Assembly (NCBI GenBank): GCA_025617745.1
Contig: CM046853.1
Span: 29,267,822 to 29,331,821 of the forward strand
Reading direction: 5' to 3'
DNA from: Heliocidaris erythrogramma
Taxonomy: Eukaryota; Echinodermata; Echinoidea; Camarodonta; Echinometridae
Length of the DNA stretch: 64,000 nt
Below, piece by piece: positions 47,980 to 58,022 of this stretch (position 1 is its first letter; the number at the start of each line of letters is the position of its first letter). Under the pieces are notes generated by a model. The model did no database searches and was not told the DNA's origin. It worked only from the letters and a program-made list of their open reading frames with translations. Position numbers and translations under genes: made by a program.

Positions 47980-48597
47980 CATGTAATTAATTAGCTATCT
48001 TAGCACAAAAGTCAATCAGGCACCATGGTCCGGATGTCTGGAGCGCCCTACCACAATGGCTAAAATTTTCCTCAATTTACTCTTTTAAAACATCGATAAA
48101 AAAAAATATATTTTTTTTTGCACTTTTTTATTTCTCCAATTTTCATAAGTACAAAGTAAAGTATATTCAGAATCATAATAGCATAATATACATAATCTAC
48201 GTAATGAACATGACATAATTACTTTTGACAAACAGACAAAACCGGACCGTTTAACAAAATAAAATAAATATAATAACAAGAATAGTGGGCGATGCTATGC
48301 TAAGGAGAGTGAAATGATGCAGGAGACCGACATCGTAAGCATAAGCTTGAAATGATGACGGCCTCGGGATAGGAAATGAAAGAAGAAAATAAAAGAAAGA
48401 GAAGACAAAGAAGGATGAATATGAATTGAAGGGTAATGTGCAGGTGGCCATGCAATATGTGAAATGAATGATTGTACAAAGTCTCTGCTTAATTTTAAAT
48501 TCAATTTAATGCCTCAATAAATGGTTAATTATAGAACAATTTTTTCTCTAACAATATTAAATACTAACTTTAATTAGTGTATTGATTAAGAAGGTGT

Positions 48598-49215
48598 TTT
48601 TTAGACCAAATGGTAAATGGACGAAATGATGATTAGACCAATTGGTTATTAGACCAACTGATATTAGATGGAATGATGTTAGACCGATTGGGTATTAGAC
48701 CAACTGGCTGTAGACCAATTGGCAATAAACCTTTATAACTATGACGGGCTAAAGTTTGTCTGTAGTATTGGACCAATGGATATTAGACGAACTGAAAATT
48801 GTACCAAACGATTAGTAAAAAAGGTAATCAGACGAAGTGATGATTAGACGATGTGGGTGATAGATCAACTGGGTTTAGGCAAAATGGCTATTTGACGAAA
48901 TTAGACCATTTGGTTATTAGACCAATTGTTTTTAGCCGAAATAGATTGGACCAAGTGAACATTAGACGAACTGATTATTAGACCAAGTGATGTTTAGACT
49001 AAATGTGTTTAGACCAAATGGGTATTAAACCAAATAGTTTTTAGACGAACTGGCTATAGACGAAGTGGTGATTAGACGAAGTGATTAAACTGATTATTAG
49101 ACCAAATGACTATTAGACGAAATGTAGATTAGACGAACTGGTGATGGACGAATAGACCGAATGATATTGGACCATTTGGTTTTTAGACCAATTGGCATTA
49201 GACCAAGTGGCAATT
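48598..49215. repeat. Inner minisatellite, right arm
   Basis: About 38 units of consensus TAGACCAATTGGTNAT, 15-17 bp each, with frequent TAGACGAANTG variants. One break (about 48720-48765) contains non-repeat sequence. Threefold longer than the corresponding left array. Confidence 0.92.
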
Positions 49216-49239
49216 TACCATAATAACTTACAACGGTGC

Positions 49240-49512
49240 ATTATTTGCAAGCAATGAGTTTTTACATTATCGATGTGTTATGACATTTGTGGTAAAAATG
49301 GAAATTGTTACATTTAGAGGCAAAATGCTTTTACATTTGTGGTTAAACAGATTTTTACATTTGTGAGCGATTTTTATTACATTTGTGGTTATTTTTACAC
49401 ATGAGGTTGACATGTTATGACATTTGTGGTTATTTTGACATTTGCGGGTGCAATGTGTTTACATTTGTGGTAATTTTTACATTTGTGGTTGATTTTTACA
49501 TTTGTGGGCTCT
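49240..49512. repeat. Outer minisatellite, right arm
   Basis: Inverted counterpart of 45498-45765, reading TTTTTACATTTGTGGT. Unit order and spacer words match the left arm. Confidence 0.92.
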
Positions 49513-49515
49513 ACA

Positions 49516-50395
49516 GGGGGCAGAGGGCGATTGCTCCCATATGGTTTTCTATATGTCTTCCCTGAAGAAAATATAGACAACCTTATATTCTGCTTTTCAG
49601 AAATTTGGGAAACATGTAATGCTTTCTGTATGTGAAATGTGAGAACCCCCTTTTATTTCTTAATTATTAGAGATATGTATATCCCCCTTAAAAAACCCTC
49701 TGGCGTTGCCCATATTAGGCAAACAATTGCACTCGCATTATTTTGTATTAAACTATAAAGCAACATTATTTATAACATGCGCCTTCCTTTGGAAGTTAAC
49801 CTGAATACATTTAACACAACATGCATTGACTTGATACAAAATTAAATTAGATAGTAACTAAAACCTCAGTAATTTTATAAGGGAAAACATATTTCGTCGG
49901 AATTGACGAAATTCGCATGTCCCGCCAGGGTATTGAAGATTAAATGTAACGAGACAATTTTCACTCATTCGGCCAAAGTTCTATATGCAAGACGTGTTTT
50001 AGAATATCACCAGTGTGAGATTTTCTTCGTTTCTTTTAGTGATAAGGGAACGGAGAAGATAAATCTTCAAAATGACGTTTGTAGCCTAGTAGCTGTTCTA
50101 TATTTTCTTACGAATGTAATATGAAAACAAAACAAACCTACCCAAAATATTTTTCCTAGGTAATTTAATAAAAGCTGGTATTGAGTAAGGAACAAAAAGC
50201 ATCCACCAGCAAGCATTCAATCACTTAGTTAGGTTCATGATAAAAAAAAGAAGATAAATGTGACGGCACTGGAAGGAAAACGCTGATATGAATCACTTGA
50301 AATGTCATTAAATTAAGGGCGAATAGATGTAAACATTAATCGGTTCTTATATACCTGCGCTTTCATTCTGCATGAAAATGGTTACGGAGGCGTCT
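49516..50395. other. No feature recognised
   Basis: AT-rich; a 73-codon plus frame (49903-50124) has no recognisable family and no splice-like borders that I can defend. Confidence 0.4.
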
Positions 50396-50438
50396 GAGAG
50401 AGAGAGAGCGAGAGAGAGAGAGTGGGGGGGGGGGGGGG

Positions 50439-50473
<35 letters not shown>

Positions 50474-50485
50474 GGGGGGGGGAGG

Positions 50486-50519
<34 letters not shown>

Positions 50520-50522
50520 AGG
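50396..50522. repeat. GA microsatellite with two G runs
   Basis: Three (GA)n blocks separated by GTGGGGGG-type G runs (50422-50439 and 50470-50481). Confidence 0.9.
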
Positions 50523-50998
50523 GGACTAGAGAGGAGAGTGAAGAGAAGAGAAGAATAGTCTTACTTGAACTTGAACTTTAGCAGCCAACTAATCTGTCTC
50601 GACACATTTCCTCTTTACCTCGTAAGGCCAAATATTTTTAAAATGAACTTTTGTTTTCAATTTTGATGCATCGTAAATCCTCAAGCTGCGAGATCATTTC
50701 AACTGTTCGCTTTCATGTATGTGGTAACGGCAAATCTTATTGATATTATACAAATCATCCAAAAAGAATATATGTATATATACAATTTTTTTAAATATCA
50801 ATATTACATACCATGTTGGCATTTTTGCATTTAGCCTTGTCTTTCTTACTTTCACTGTTTATAAGCTTTCGCTCTGCATCGCTATTCATCTTCCAGACAT
50901 ATCCATCGGATCCGTAGAATCCATTAATAAAGAAATATATCTCAGAAATATTTATCTACAGAAAGAAATTTAGATTCAAACAATAAATGACCACTTAC

Positions 50999-51083
50999 CT
51001 AAATCGGAAGATTTTTGTTTTGATTTGCAATCCGGTCCCATTAGGAGTAGACAAGTCAAGAACATACTAGGTATCAGTGTCAT
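50999..51083 (-). CDS. Candidate first exon with signal-peptide-like start
   Basis: On the minus strand an ATG at 51083 opens a frame reading MTLIPSMFLTCLLLMG then PDCKSKQKSSDL, broken after the first base of the next codon by a consensus donor GTAAGTGG. A short hydrophobic core (MFLTCLLLMG) behind a polar start and followed by a hydrophilic stretch is the shape of a signal peptide, and a phase 1 junction just after it is typical of secreted or membrane proteins. The 28-codon segment is too short for domain recognition. Downstream exons would lie at lower coordinates; none was identified. TA-rich upstream sequence offers no clear promoter. Confidence 0.35.
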
Positions 51084-52385
51084 CTCGACCCCAAAGAACA
51101 CTTGGTGACTGAACGAAAAATATTTCCTTTCACGATAAAGCAAGCAAACGAATCTACCAGCAAGAAAACCTTTCTCCGCTGATCCTTCTACGGTGAGTTG
51201 ATTTAAAAAGTGAAGGAAGGCACAGTTAAATCATTCCTGGCTACAGGCCCTTGCAAACGCGAATAACAGCATCACACGTTGGTCGTCGATGAAGAAAAAT
51301 CAACGAGAGAAATGGGTGATGATATAAATCAATACGATGACATAATAATTCTTATCCAAGAATTGTGTCAATATTTCAAAGGATTCAGAGAGAAATTAAA
51401 ACACCACGGCTTAGGGCTCCTGCATGCGTAATATAATGACGATCATGTTATGGTCGCATACTCAAGTTGGCGTGTGACAGGGAAGGGCATACGATGCAAA
51501 TATTAAAGTTTCCTTCTAATTTCTCCCCCTCTTCTCTGTCCGTCTCTTCACTATCTACCACCGTTAGATTCTCTATTCCCACTTTTTTCTTCCCGCAAAA
51601 CTCATTCCGGTTTGCTTGCTTTCGTCGTCATCACTGATGGGGTTGCAGCAATGTCCAAGTCCACCAATTAGGGATGAGATAACGAATGTAATCAAACAAA
51701 GTGGAAGCTCCTTTGATCAAAGTGCCTACTTCAATGGAAAATTGATATAGAAGTAACGGTGAGGGACGCTCCTTTGTATTAATGCCGGTGACCGAGCAAG
51801 TCTATTTTATGCTAGTTAGTTTTACATCCACGCCTCTTCTCCTTGTCGAAATAGAAATAGGAAGTGGATAGGAGAAATGAAAGGATTTGGGGGTATTGTC
51901 TAAAAAGATCCAGTCCCTTGATTAAACCGGTAAGGTCATTACTTACGCAATGACACTGATATACCGATATAATATCACATCTGACGATTCTTTGAAAATG
52001 AGTCTTGCCGATGCGTTTATTTAAGATATGAAGGTGTCATACGAAATTATTGCAAATACTCTACGAAGGAAAAAACCAGGGAAACTATTTAATCTATATC
52101 ATAATAATATAATATGTATTGATATTGACGCCATCAAAGTTGTTGCATAGTTCAATTAATGCAGATCATTAATTATAAAGAAAAAATATTACTATCAGTC
52201 TTAATATTACATATAACATAATTTAAAGGAAATGACTATTCTATCAGTATAAGAATTATATTCAAAGAATTCGAATGTAATATATAATATCAATTTGTTC
52301 GATTTCTCTCTTACTCAAAACAATATGAAAAACGATATTTTACATCTACGAAGGAGTGGAGAATGAACTTGTAATTAACATGTAA
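51084..52385. other. Upstream of candidate exon; no further feature recognised
   Basis: Would contain the 5' UTR and promoter if the minus-strand exon at 50999-51083 is real. Pyrimidine-rich at 51510-51600 (CTTCTCTGTCCGTCTCTTC). Otherwise unremarkable. Confidence 0.3.
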
Positions 52386-52388
52386 ATG

Positions 52389-52389
<1 letters not shown>

Positions 52390-52419
<30 letters not shown>

Positions 52420-52432
52420 ATTCTTTCTTCTC
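52390..52432. repeat. CT microsatellite
   Basis: (CT)n tract, TCTCTCTC with one TTTC interruption. Confidence 0.9.
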
Positions 52433-52779
52433 TCTTACTGATACCATCACTTTTTATTATTTCCAATATGATAATTTGTACATATACCAGTGCCACAACT
52501 ATTCTGTTGTGTAGTGTAAGGTGTGGGGGTGGGCAGGATAATGTTAAGTATTAATATTCAGTAATTATTTCCATATACTCAAAGCGTTTATAAAATACTA
52601 GCCGTGCTTTTCAATAGACTCCTCCACTTATGTTTCTTTACTACGCCTGATTTTACTGAAATTATGATAGTATAAGTGTTCATCATATGCAATTACTCTC
52701 TTTTTTATTATATAGTTTTTCCTTCTATGTAAGCATTTTCTTTCAGTAGTTTTGTGTGATATTATGTTATATCAACTTG

Positions 52780-52850
52780 TATATAATTATGTAAAACACT
52801 GTAAGACATTATGTGGATAATGAAAGAAACCTTGAAACCTTGAATGTTCA
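52780..52850 (+). mobile_element. Possible LINE 3' tail
   Basis: GAAAGAAACCTTGAAACCTTGAA resembles the short direct-repeat tail of some CR1/L2-like LINEs. Preceding sequence (ACTGTAAGACATTATG) is AT-rich with no coding. Weak call. Confidence 0.25.
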
Positions 52851-53364
52851 CCTAACTTATTTATTTTTAACTCTTTGTTTGCCACATAAATACTTTTCTA
52901 TAGGAGTCTGTGCCAAATGACTCAACAGTACAGTAAGTGTTTGTTTATGTCCTTTAAAATCATTAACCGATTTCGAATTTCACTAATTGTATAAATCTGT
53001 ACATTCTGCTGTTCGATTGTTCAATTTAAGGGCACATTTAGAGTTGGGCTCCATCCTCTTCACGTATTCAGTATATTGTTATGTTCGGGGCAACAGAATC
53101 TCAATGTTTGTCCAACTGCGAAGATGAGAAGGCAGGACAAACAATTGCATATTTCTGAACAGCAAGGGAGTCAGCTATCGTCATAAGATAAAGGGCACTT
53201 TGCTTGAAGAATGTGTTAAGTCCTGTCGTCCTGAGGTTATTCTCATGATATATGAGGACGAAAGAGCAGGCGTTCAGTTAAAAAATGACGTAAGATGATA
53301 TTTTATAATGAATAATATCAAAGGCATTGAACAATCATCATTGAATGTTATCTTCTCTTGAACT

Positions 53365-53590
53365 GATGGAAATTCATTTTGGTTTCAGCAGGTAGAAATC
53401 AATATCACATATCGCACTGAATTGATTAGTAATTTTCTTGGAAAAGAATTGAGATGTATGGCTAAATGTAATTTATTCGATTATTTTTTATTATTTTATA
53501 TTTTACATATTAGCTTGTTTATCATTAATTATATGTTTGCTAGAAGTTTTTCTGACAGTTCACACATGAAATTACCGCTTATAAGCTAAA
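53365..53590. repeat. Local duplication, intact copy
   Basis: ACTGATGGAAATTCATTTTG...GCAGGTAGAAATCA...CGCACTGA and on through GAGATGTATGGCTAAATG, TTGCTAGAAGTTTTTCTGAC. The other copy is at 54490-54577 plus 56686-56822, split by the LINE. This copy serves as the empty site. Confidence 0.85.
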
Positions 53591-54810
53591 TATTATAAAA
53601 GTTTTGTAGATTCACAAGGGAAATTGCCTTACCAATATTTTTTTTGTAATGAAGTAATTATATATAAAAAAGTATACAATCTTTGGGCAGACTACCAGAG
53701 TTTAATGATGAAATATATATACCTTCACATGAAATAATAAACTATATTCAAGCAATATTCATATGTTTAATAGTACCACGATTGTGCAGGGTATTATAAG
53801 AACAGGTAAGTACCTAAACCATAGTCATGGTTATGGTGGCAGCATTCCATTAGCTGTTTTGTGAGCCAGATCATTAATGGGAATAGTGCCATTCAGGAGC
53901 GCTCTCATCCAAATGTAATCTAACTCTAAATTGCACACCTTCGGGCTATTGGAGGCTGAAAATTAAATTCAGCCTTAGTTCGATTATAAATCCAACATTT
54001 ATCATATCTATTTTCATTTTTTGCTCTTTAAGGCGAGACCTTGTGTCATTCGACGTGTTTCCTCGGGAAAGTGAACCCACTCTGTGTTAATGCATATTTC
54101 ATCTTCATGGTCACATTAGCGGAGAGATAACATGATGAGACTGCATTCTTAATTCAAGGTTTCGTGTGATCAGGGAAAATGTTTTCATTAATATGATTAA
54201 ATCCAGGTGTAGGTAATAGGTTGAGCACTGTGCGGAATCTGTTTTGAAGCAAGGGTAATAACCGCTTTGCATCCCTCAACAAGGGTCCTTTACATATCAA
54301 ATTATCTTCGTTGATATAGTTGATGAAATTTTCAAATATCACAATTACGTTCATTATCAATGTCATAATTTAAAACCTGTGCTAGTCGTTAATGTCATCG
54401 GTAAATTTAATTATTGATATAGAACATATTACTATCATCTCCATCATATTTATTATCACAGGTTTTTGTAGTAGTATAGAGGTATAGAAGAAAACTGATG
54501 GAAATTCATTTTGTTTCAGCAGGTAGAAATCACTGTCATATCGCACTGATTTAATTAGTAAGTTTCTTGAAATAGAATTAATAATAATAATTAACAATTC
54601 TTATATAGCGCATAACACTTTGCGGAGCATGTCTCTATGTGCTTAGAGAGTAAGAAATGATAGATAGAGAGTCACTGTACAGGGTTCAGGGATTAACAAG
54701 AAGTTTTAAAAAGATAGGTCTTCAGAGCAGATTTAAAGTGTTCTAATTAATCAATGGACCTAACGGAAGCTGGAAGAGCATTCCATAGAAATGGGGCAGC
54801 ATTGGCAAAA

Positions 54811-55205
54811 CTAGCTCACCGTAAGTTTTTGTTTGGGCTGTTGGCACAACAAAAAAGTGTTGCTTACTAGAAGGTAAATTTCAGGTTTGTATAAGTTAAG
54901 TAATTCAATTAGATATGATGGGGCTAGGTTATGAAAGCATTGATAAGCAAGTAACAATATCTTGAATGTTATACGGGTATGGACTGGCAGCGAGTGTAAA
55001 TTTTGTCGGATAGAAGATATTGATTGGTGTTTTTTGGAGTAGGACACTAACCGTACAGCCGAGTTTTGGATAATTTGTAGTCTTTGTAGTTGCCGAACTG
55101 GTAACCCTTGCAGTAAACTATTGCAATAATCTATGTGACACATTACAAAAGCATGAACTAAACGTTCTGCTGTGTTTTTGTCTATGAAAGAGCGGATTCT
55201 TCCAA
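54811..55205 (-). pseudogene. LINE reverse transcriptase, C-terminal segment
   Basis: Reads RIRSFIDKNTAERLVHAF then VMCHIDYCNSLLQGLP, then LQIIQNSAVRLV, LHSLPVHTRITFKILLL and LHNLAPSYL-like FHNLAPSYLIELL. This is the conserved region downstream of the palm/thumb in CR1/Jockey-type LINEs. It is separated from the main RT domain by a MITE. The open frame begins at M of VMCHIDYC only by convention. Confidence 0.85.
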
Positions 55206-55207
55206 TA

Positions 55208-55426
55208 GGCCTGTTTACTAAGTGTATTTAAATTTATGCATGTTTCTCTCCAGAATCCTTAGCTACCAACTATTTAGTGCACATGATATGCATAATGGCA
55301 TCTCTATGGATGGAATCCATTTTGCATATATTAGATGTTGCTATGTCGGGCAAGCCTCTGGCAAGCTTTTTAGTCGTCAAGAGAAACTTTTGTTCAAGAA
55401 GTATGCATAAAATTAGTAAACAGGTC
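55208..55426. mobile_element. TA-flanked MITE inside the LINE
   Basis: Ends GGCCTGTTTACTAA and TTAGTAAACAGGTC are inverted repeats (13 of 14). TA lies on both sides (55206-55207, 55427-55428). Removing the element and one TA joins LINE residues ASFALHRI directly to GRIRSF, so the host sequence confirms the borders. The 219 bp interior has a 62-codon plus frame without recognisable similarity. Confidence 0.85.
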
Positions 55427-56110
55427 TATTCTATGAAGAGCAAATGATGCAAATCTAGTTTAAACTTATTATCAAAAATTACACCTAAATTTCTACAAGT
55501 TTCAGTTGCTTGAACGATTATGCCATCCATGTTTACTGAAGATATGGGAATCGTAGATCTATAACGAGAAGTAATGTGAAGAAATTCCGTCTTGCTACTA
55601 TTTAGCTTAAGACCATTTTCCCATGACCACTCTTTGATAGTTTTCATGCACTCTGATATTTTCAAAAATACATCATCTATATCAGATTGTTTAAATGCTA
55701 TATATAACTGAGTATCGTCGGCATAAAACATCTTGTGTACACCGTGTCTATCAATAAGGGATTCTAATGGAGACGTGTACATAGTAAACAAAAGGGGTCC
55801 CATTACAGATCCTTGCGGAACTCCTTGGGATAGTTGATGTGGTGTGGATGTATCTTTACCAATAGCTACAGTATGAGTTCGCCCTGTTAAGTACGATTTA
55901 ATCCAGTCATGTGCTTTACCACATATACCAAATCTTCGTGACGCCCGTTTTAACATGGTATCATGCCTGATAGTATCAAATGCAGATGAAAAATCTAAGA
56001 GGACTATAACAACTTCTTCGCCTTTGTCTAGGGAAGTTAAAATATCATTAGTTACACGTAATAAAGCAGTTTCAACACTATGAAATGACCTATATCCTGA
56101 CTGTGCAATG
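55427..56110 (-). pseudogene. LINE reverse transcriptase, catalytic palm
   Basis: In order: SGYRSFHSVETALLRV, VVIVLLDFSSAFDTI (motif A with Asp), RFGICGKAHDWIKSYL, GVPQGSVMGPLLF (motif B), KMFYADDTQLYIAF (motif C, YADD) and LKLNSSKTEFL, CRNLGVIFD. Catalytic aspartates are intact. The order and words (YADDTQLY, SAFDTI, LGVIFD) point to the CR1/L2 group. Upstream frame is shifted relative to the N-terminal part. Confidence 0.9.
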
Positions 56111-56636
56111 CCGCCAACTTCTCTAGAATTTTAGCAAAAAACTTCAGGTTAGCAATAGGCCGATAGTTCTTTAAGTCTTCAGGATCACTCTTTATACCTT
56201 TGAGTTTGGGGGAAATACTAGCACGCTTAAACTGGTCAGGAAAACACCCACTCTTAAAAGACTCGTTAACAATAAATGTAATAATAGGAACTAATTCATT
56301 ACGAAACATCTTTACAAATCGAGTGGGAATAGGGTCCAAATTACATGTTGCAGAGGAAGACTCATTTATAACTTTTAACACTTCATTTTTAGTAACAGAC
56401 CTAAAACTTTCAAATGAGAAAGTTTTCTGTTCTTCATCTATAAAGCGTTATGTGTCACTGTCTATTTTCAACTGTAAATCTTGCAAGATGTTGTCAACCT
56501 TCTCTGTGAAATACTGAATAAAGCGTTCACTAAGGGGTATCGAACAGTCTCTATTACTGGGAAGAACATTAGACGAATGAGGCCGCGTCATTTGATCAAC
56601 TTTCCTGAATAATTCGCGGGAGCTGCAGTCTTTCAA
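56111..56636 (-). pseudogene. LINE reverse transcriptase, N-terminal segment and linker
   Basis: Linker residues LSERFIQYFTEKVDNIL precede a TAA stop (about 56446) and then the frame continues FRSVTKNEVLKVINESSS, NLDPIPTRF, LKNYRPIANLKFFAKILEKL. These are motifs 0-2 of non-LTR RT. The frame ends where a small deletion removes the usual HL....QSGYR connection. Confidence 0.85.
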
Positions 56637-56685
56637 CTGTTCCCTATGATATATCTTCTTTGCTGCTGTCAGTTGATTGCTGAGA

Positions 56686-56822
56686 TGTATGGCTAAATGT
56701 AATTTATTCGATTATTTTTAATTATTTTATATTTTACATATTAGCTTGTTTATCATTAATTATACGTTTGCTAGAAGTTTTTCTGACAGTTCACACATGA
56801 AATAACTGTTTTTAAAAAGTTT
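56686..56822. repeat. Local duplication, second copy, right part
   Basis: GAGATGTATGGCTAAATG...TTGCTAGAAGTTTTTCTGAC resumes the duplicated segment after the LINE. The left part is 54490-54576. Confidence 0.85.
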
Positions 56823-57454
56823 TGTAGATTGATTCACGCGACCTCATTTTCTAAGGAGAAGAAGCATTTTTTATAATTACATGACTTTAAATGACTACAT
56901 AAGTAGAACGAGTGAAAATCCATAAATTAGATAGACTTTTATCAGATTTCCCCTATATAATAAGGGTTATCTATCAATAATTGAATAGAAAAAAATATTT
57001 CGTTAAATTCGATCCATCAAAAAACGGATTAGTTGCAAAGGAAAGTAGTCAAAGATTGATAATGAAGATCACAATACCTTATTTACCTCCATGTATTTCA
57101 AAACACGTACTCACATTCACTCAATTCAAAGCAACATAAAAGCATTAGTATTCATCAAGCCTATTGAAAAGTCAAAAACAAGCGAGCAAGGTTTGTCATC
57201 CTTGCAAACAAAGAGGTAAAAGATAATAGTTCGTTGGTCTCATAGGTCCATGTGACCTGGAAAATCAATGACACGCCTACATTTACGGGAGGTGCCGTAT
57301 TATTACTAATATTATCTTCCTCCTTTATATACTTTAAGAAAAAATTACTTTCATTTACCCCTCCAGTAACGCTGGTATATTTGACGTAATGAGCTGCATT
57401 ATACTATATTATATATGCTGCAGACCATATTTTCCCCCCTGTCAAATCATACTG

Positions 57455-57535
57455 TCAATCCATCGGTATGGGGGTCCAATTTCCCTCCATCATTCTCTGA
57501 CAAGCAAAAAAAAAAAAAAAACCCTTGATCCGCCA
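57455..57535. mobile_element. Right end of a CAGTGGCG-type element
   Basis: GGGTCCAATTTCCCTCCATC, CTGACAAGC then A16 and CTTGATCCGCCAATG. The same block GGGTCCAGTTTCCCTCCAT...CTGACAAGC and A20 is found at 61313-61367. No left end located. Confidence 0.45.
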
Positions 57536-57705
57536 ATGCTGCAGCACTTTTTTACACTCAAGTTCCTGACGTACATGCCAACTTTTTTTAGCTGACATGT
57601 ATGTATTACCATGTGTACGTGACATAAATACAAGTATATGAAAAGCCACACGTGGTATTTAGGCCACTGTTTTTTTTTCTCCGATGAATATCTTACTTAT
57701 ACTAA

Positions 57706-58022
57706 TGATAATAATAATAATTGGATTTGTATAGCGCATTTTTCCAGAGGATACGAGGCGCTGTCCCTTGTCTATGAACAAAATAAATTAGAAAGAATTG
57801 TAAAGGTATGTTTTCAGATGTTTTTTTTAAATACAGTTTCTATAATAGACTACCTGGGCTACATGTTGTTAATCCAAGAGATGGAGAATTCCACGATGCA
57901 TTAGAGGAGTGAATGTCTTCCCAGATATCCTTAATCAAGGAAGTGCCGCACCTGCGCGGTTTTTAACTCTGGCCCTCCCGGTTACAAGACCGCTGCTCTA
58001 CCACTGACCTATCTTACCTCTT
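57706..58022 (-). mobile_element. tRNA-derived SINE with LINE-like tail
   Basis: Minus strand: tRNA-like head GGTCAGTGGTAGAGCAGCGG (A-box region) followed by TCTTGTAACCGGGAGGG (in place of a B-box, partly decayed). A ~200 bp body follows, then the 3' end AAATGCGCTATACAAATCC and ATT repeats at 57706-57720. The 3' end resembles the tail of the CR1-like LINE at 54577 (ATGCGCTATATAAGAATTG + ATT repeats). SINEs that share a LINE's tail use its reverse transcriptase. Confidence 0.7.

Larger units (their letters stand above)
46569..48597. other. Central region of the 4 kb foldback
   Basis: Contains GCTCGCTTCGCTCGCTCGC near 46725, a long A/G-rich degenerate tract (46850-47520), a hairpin at 47598-47651 and a direct repeat (47457-47597 and 47839-47979). 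Minus-strand frames are long but Phe/Ser/Leu-rich, a by-product of purine-rich sequence. No transposase or other gene recognised. Confidence 0.5.
45491..49515. mobile_element. 4 kb foldback with two minisatellite classes in mirror-image arms
   Basis: The ends TGTAGAGCCCACAAATG (45491) and CATTTGTGGGCTCTACA (49515) are exact inverted matches. Moving inward, both arms carry first an array of ACCACAAATGTAAAAA-type repeats and then an array of TTGGTCTAAT-type repeats, in mirror order. The outer arrays align unit by unit, including odd spacer words (ATTGCACCCGC, CATAACATGTC, TTTCCATTTTTACC), so the arms are true homologues. The inner arrays differ in length (about 12 units left, about 38 right). 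The ~2 kb centre is purine-rich and contains a direct repeat and a hairpin, but no gene. Sea urchin TU foldback elements also have arms of ~15 bp tandem repeats; relationship is inferred from architecture only. Confidence 0.8.
54577..56683 (-). mobile_element. CR1-like LINE, 5' truncated, interrupted
   Basis: A minus-strand non-LTR retrotransposon fills the second copy of a local duplication between GAATT and GAGATGTATGG. Its 3' end has the tail GCGCTATATAAGAATTG then ATT repeats (54577-54605 on plus). The retained coding part starts in the linker before the reverse transcriptase domain, so the 5' endonuclease is missing. Several lesions inactivate it: a stop near 56446, a deletion/frameshift near 56110, a deletion near 55460 and a MITE insertion (55208-55426). 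Confidence 0.85.

Noticed and set aside
45498-49512. CRISPR-like regularly spaced repeats
   Set aside because: Units are degenerate, contiguous or with variable short spacers, and lie in mirror orientation within a foldback in a eukaryotic context.
55222-55410. 62-codon plus-strand gene
   Set aside because: Falls entirely inside the TA-flanked MITE; no similarity to known proteins.
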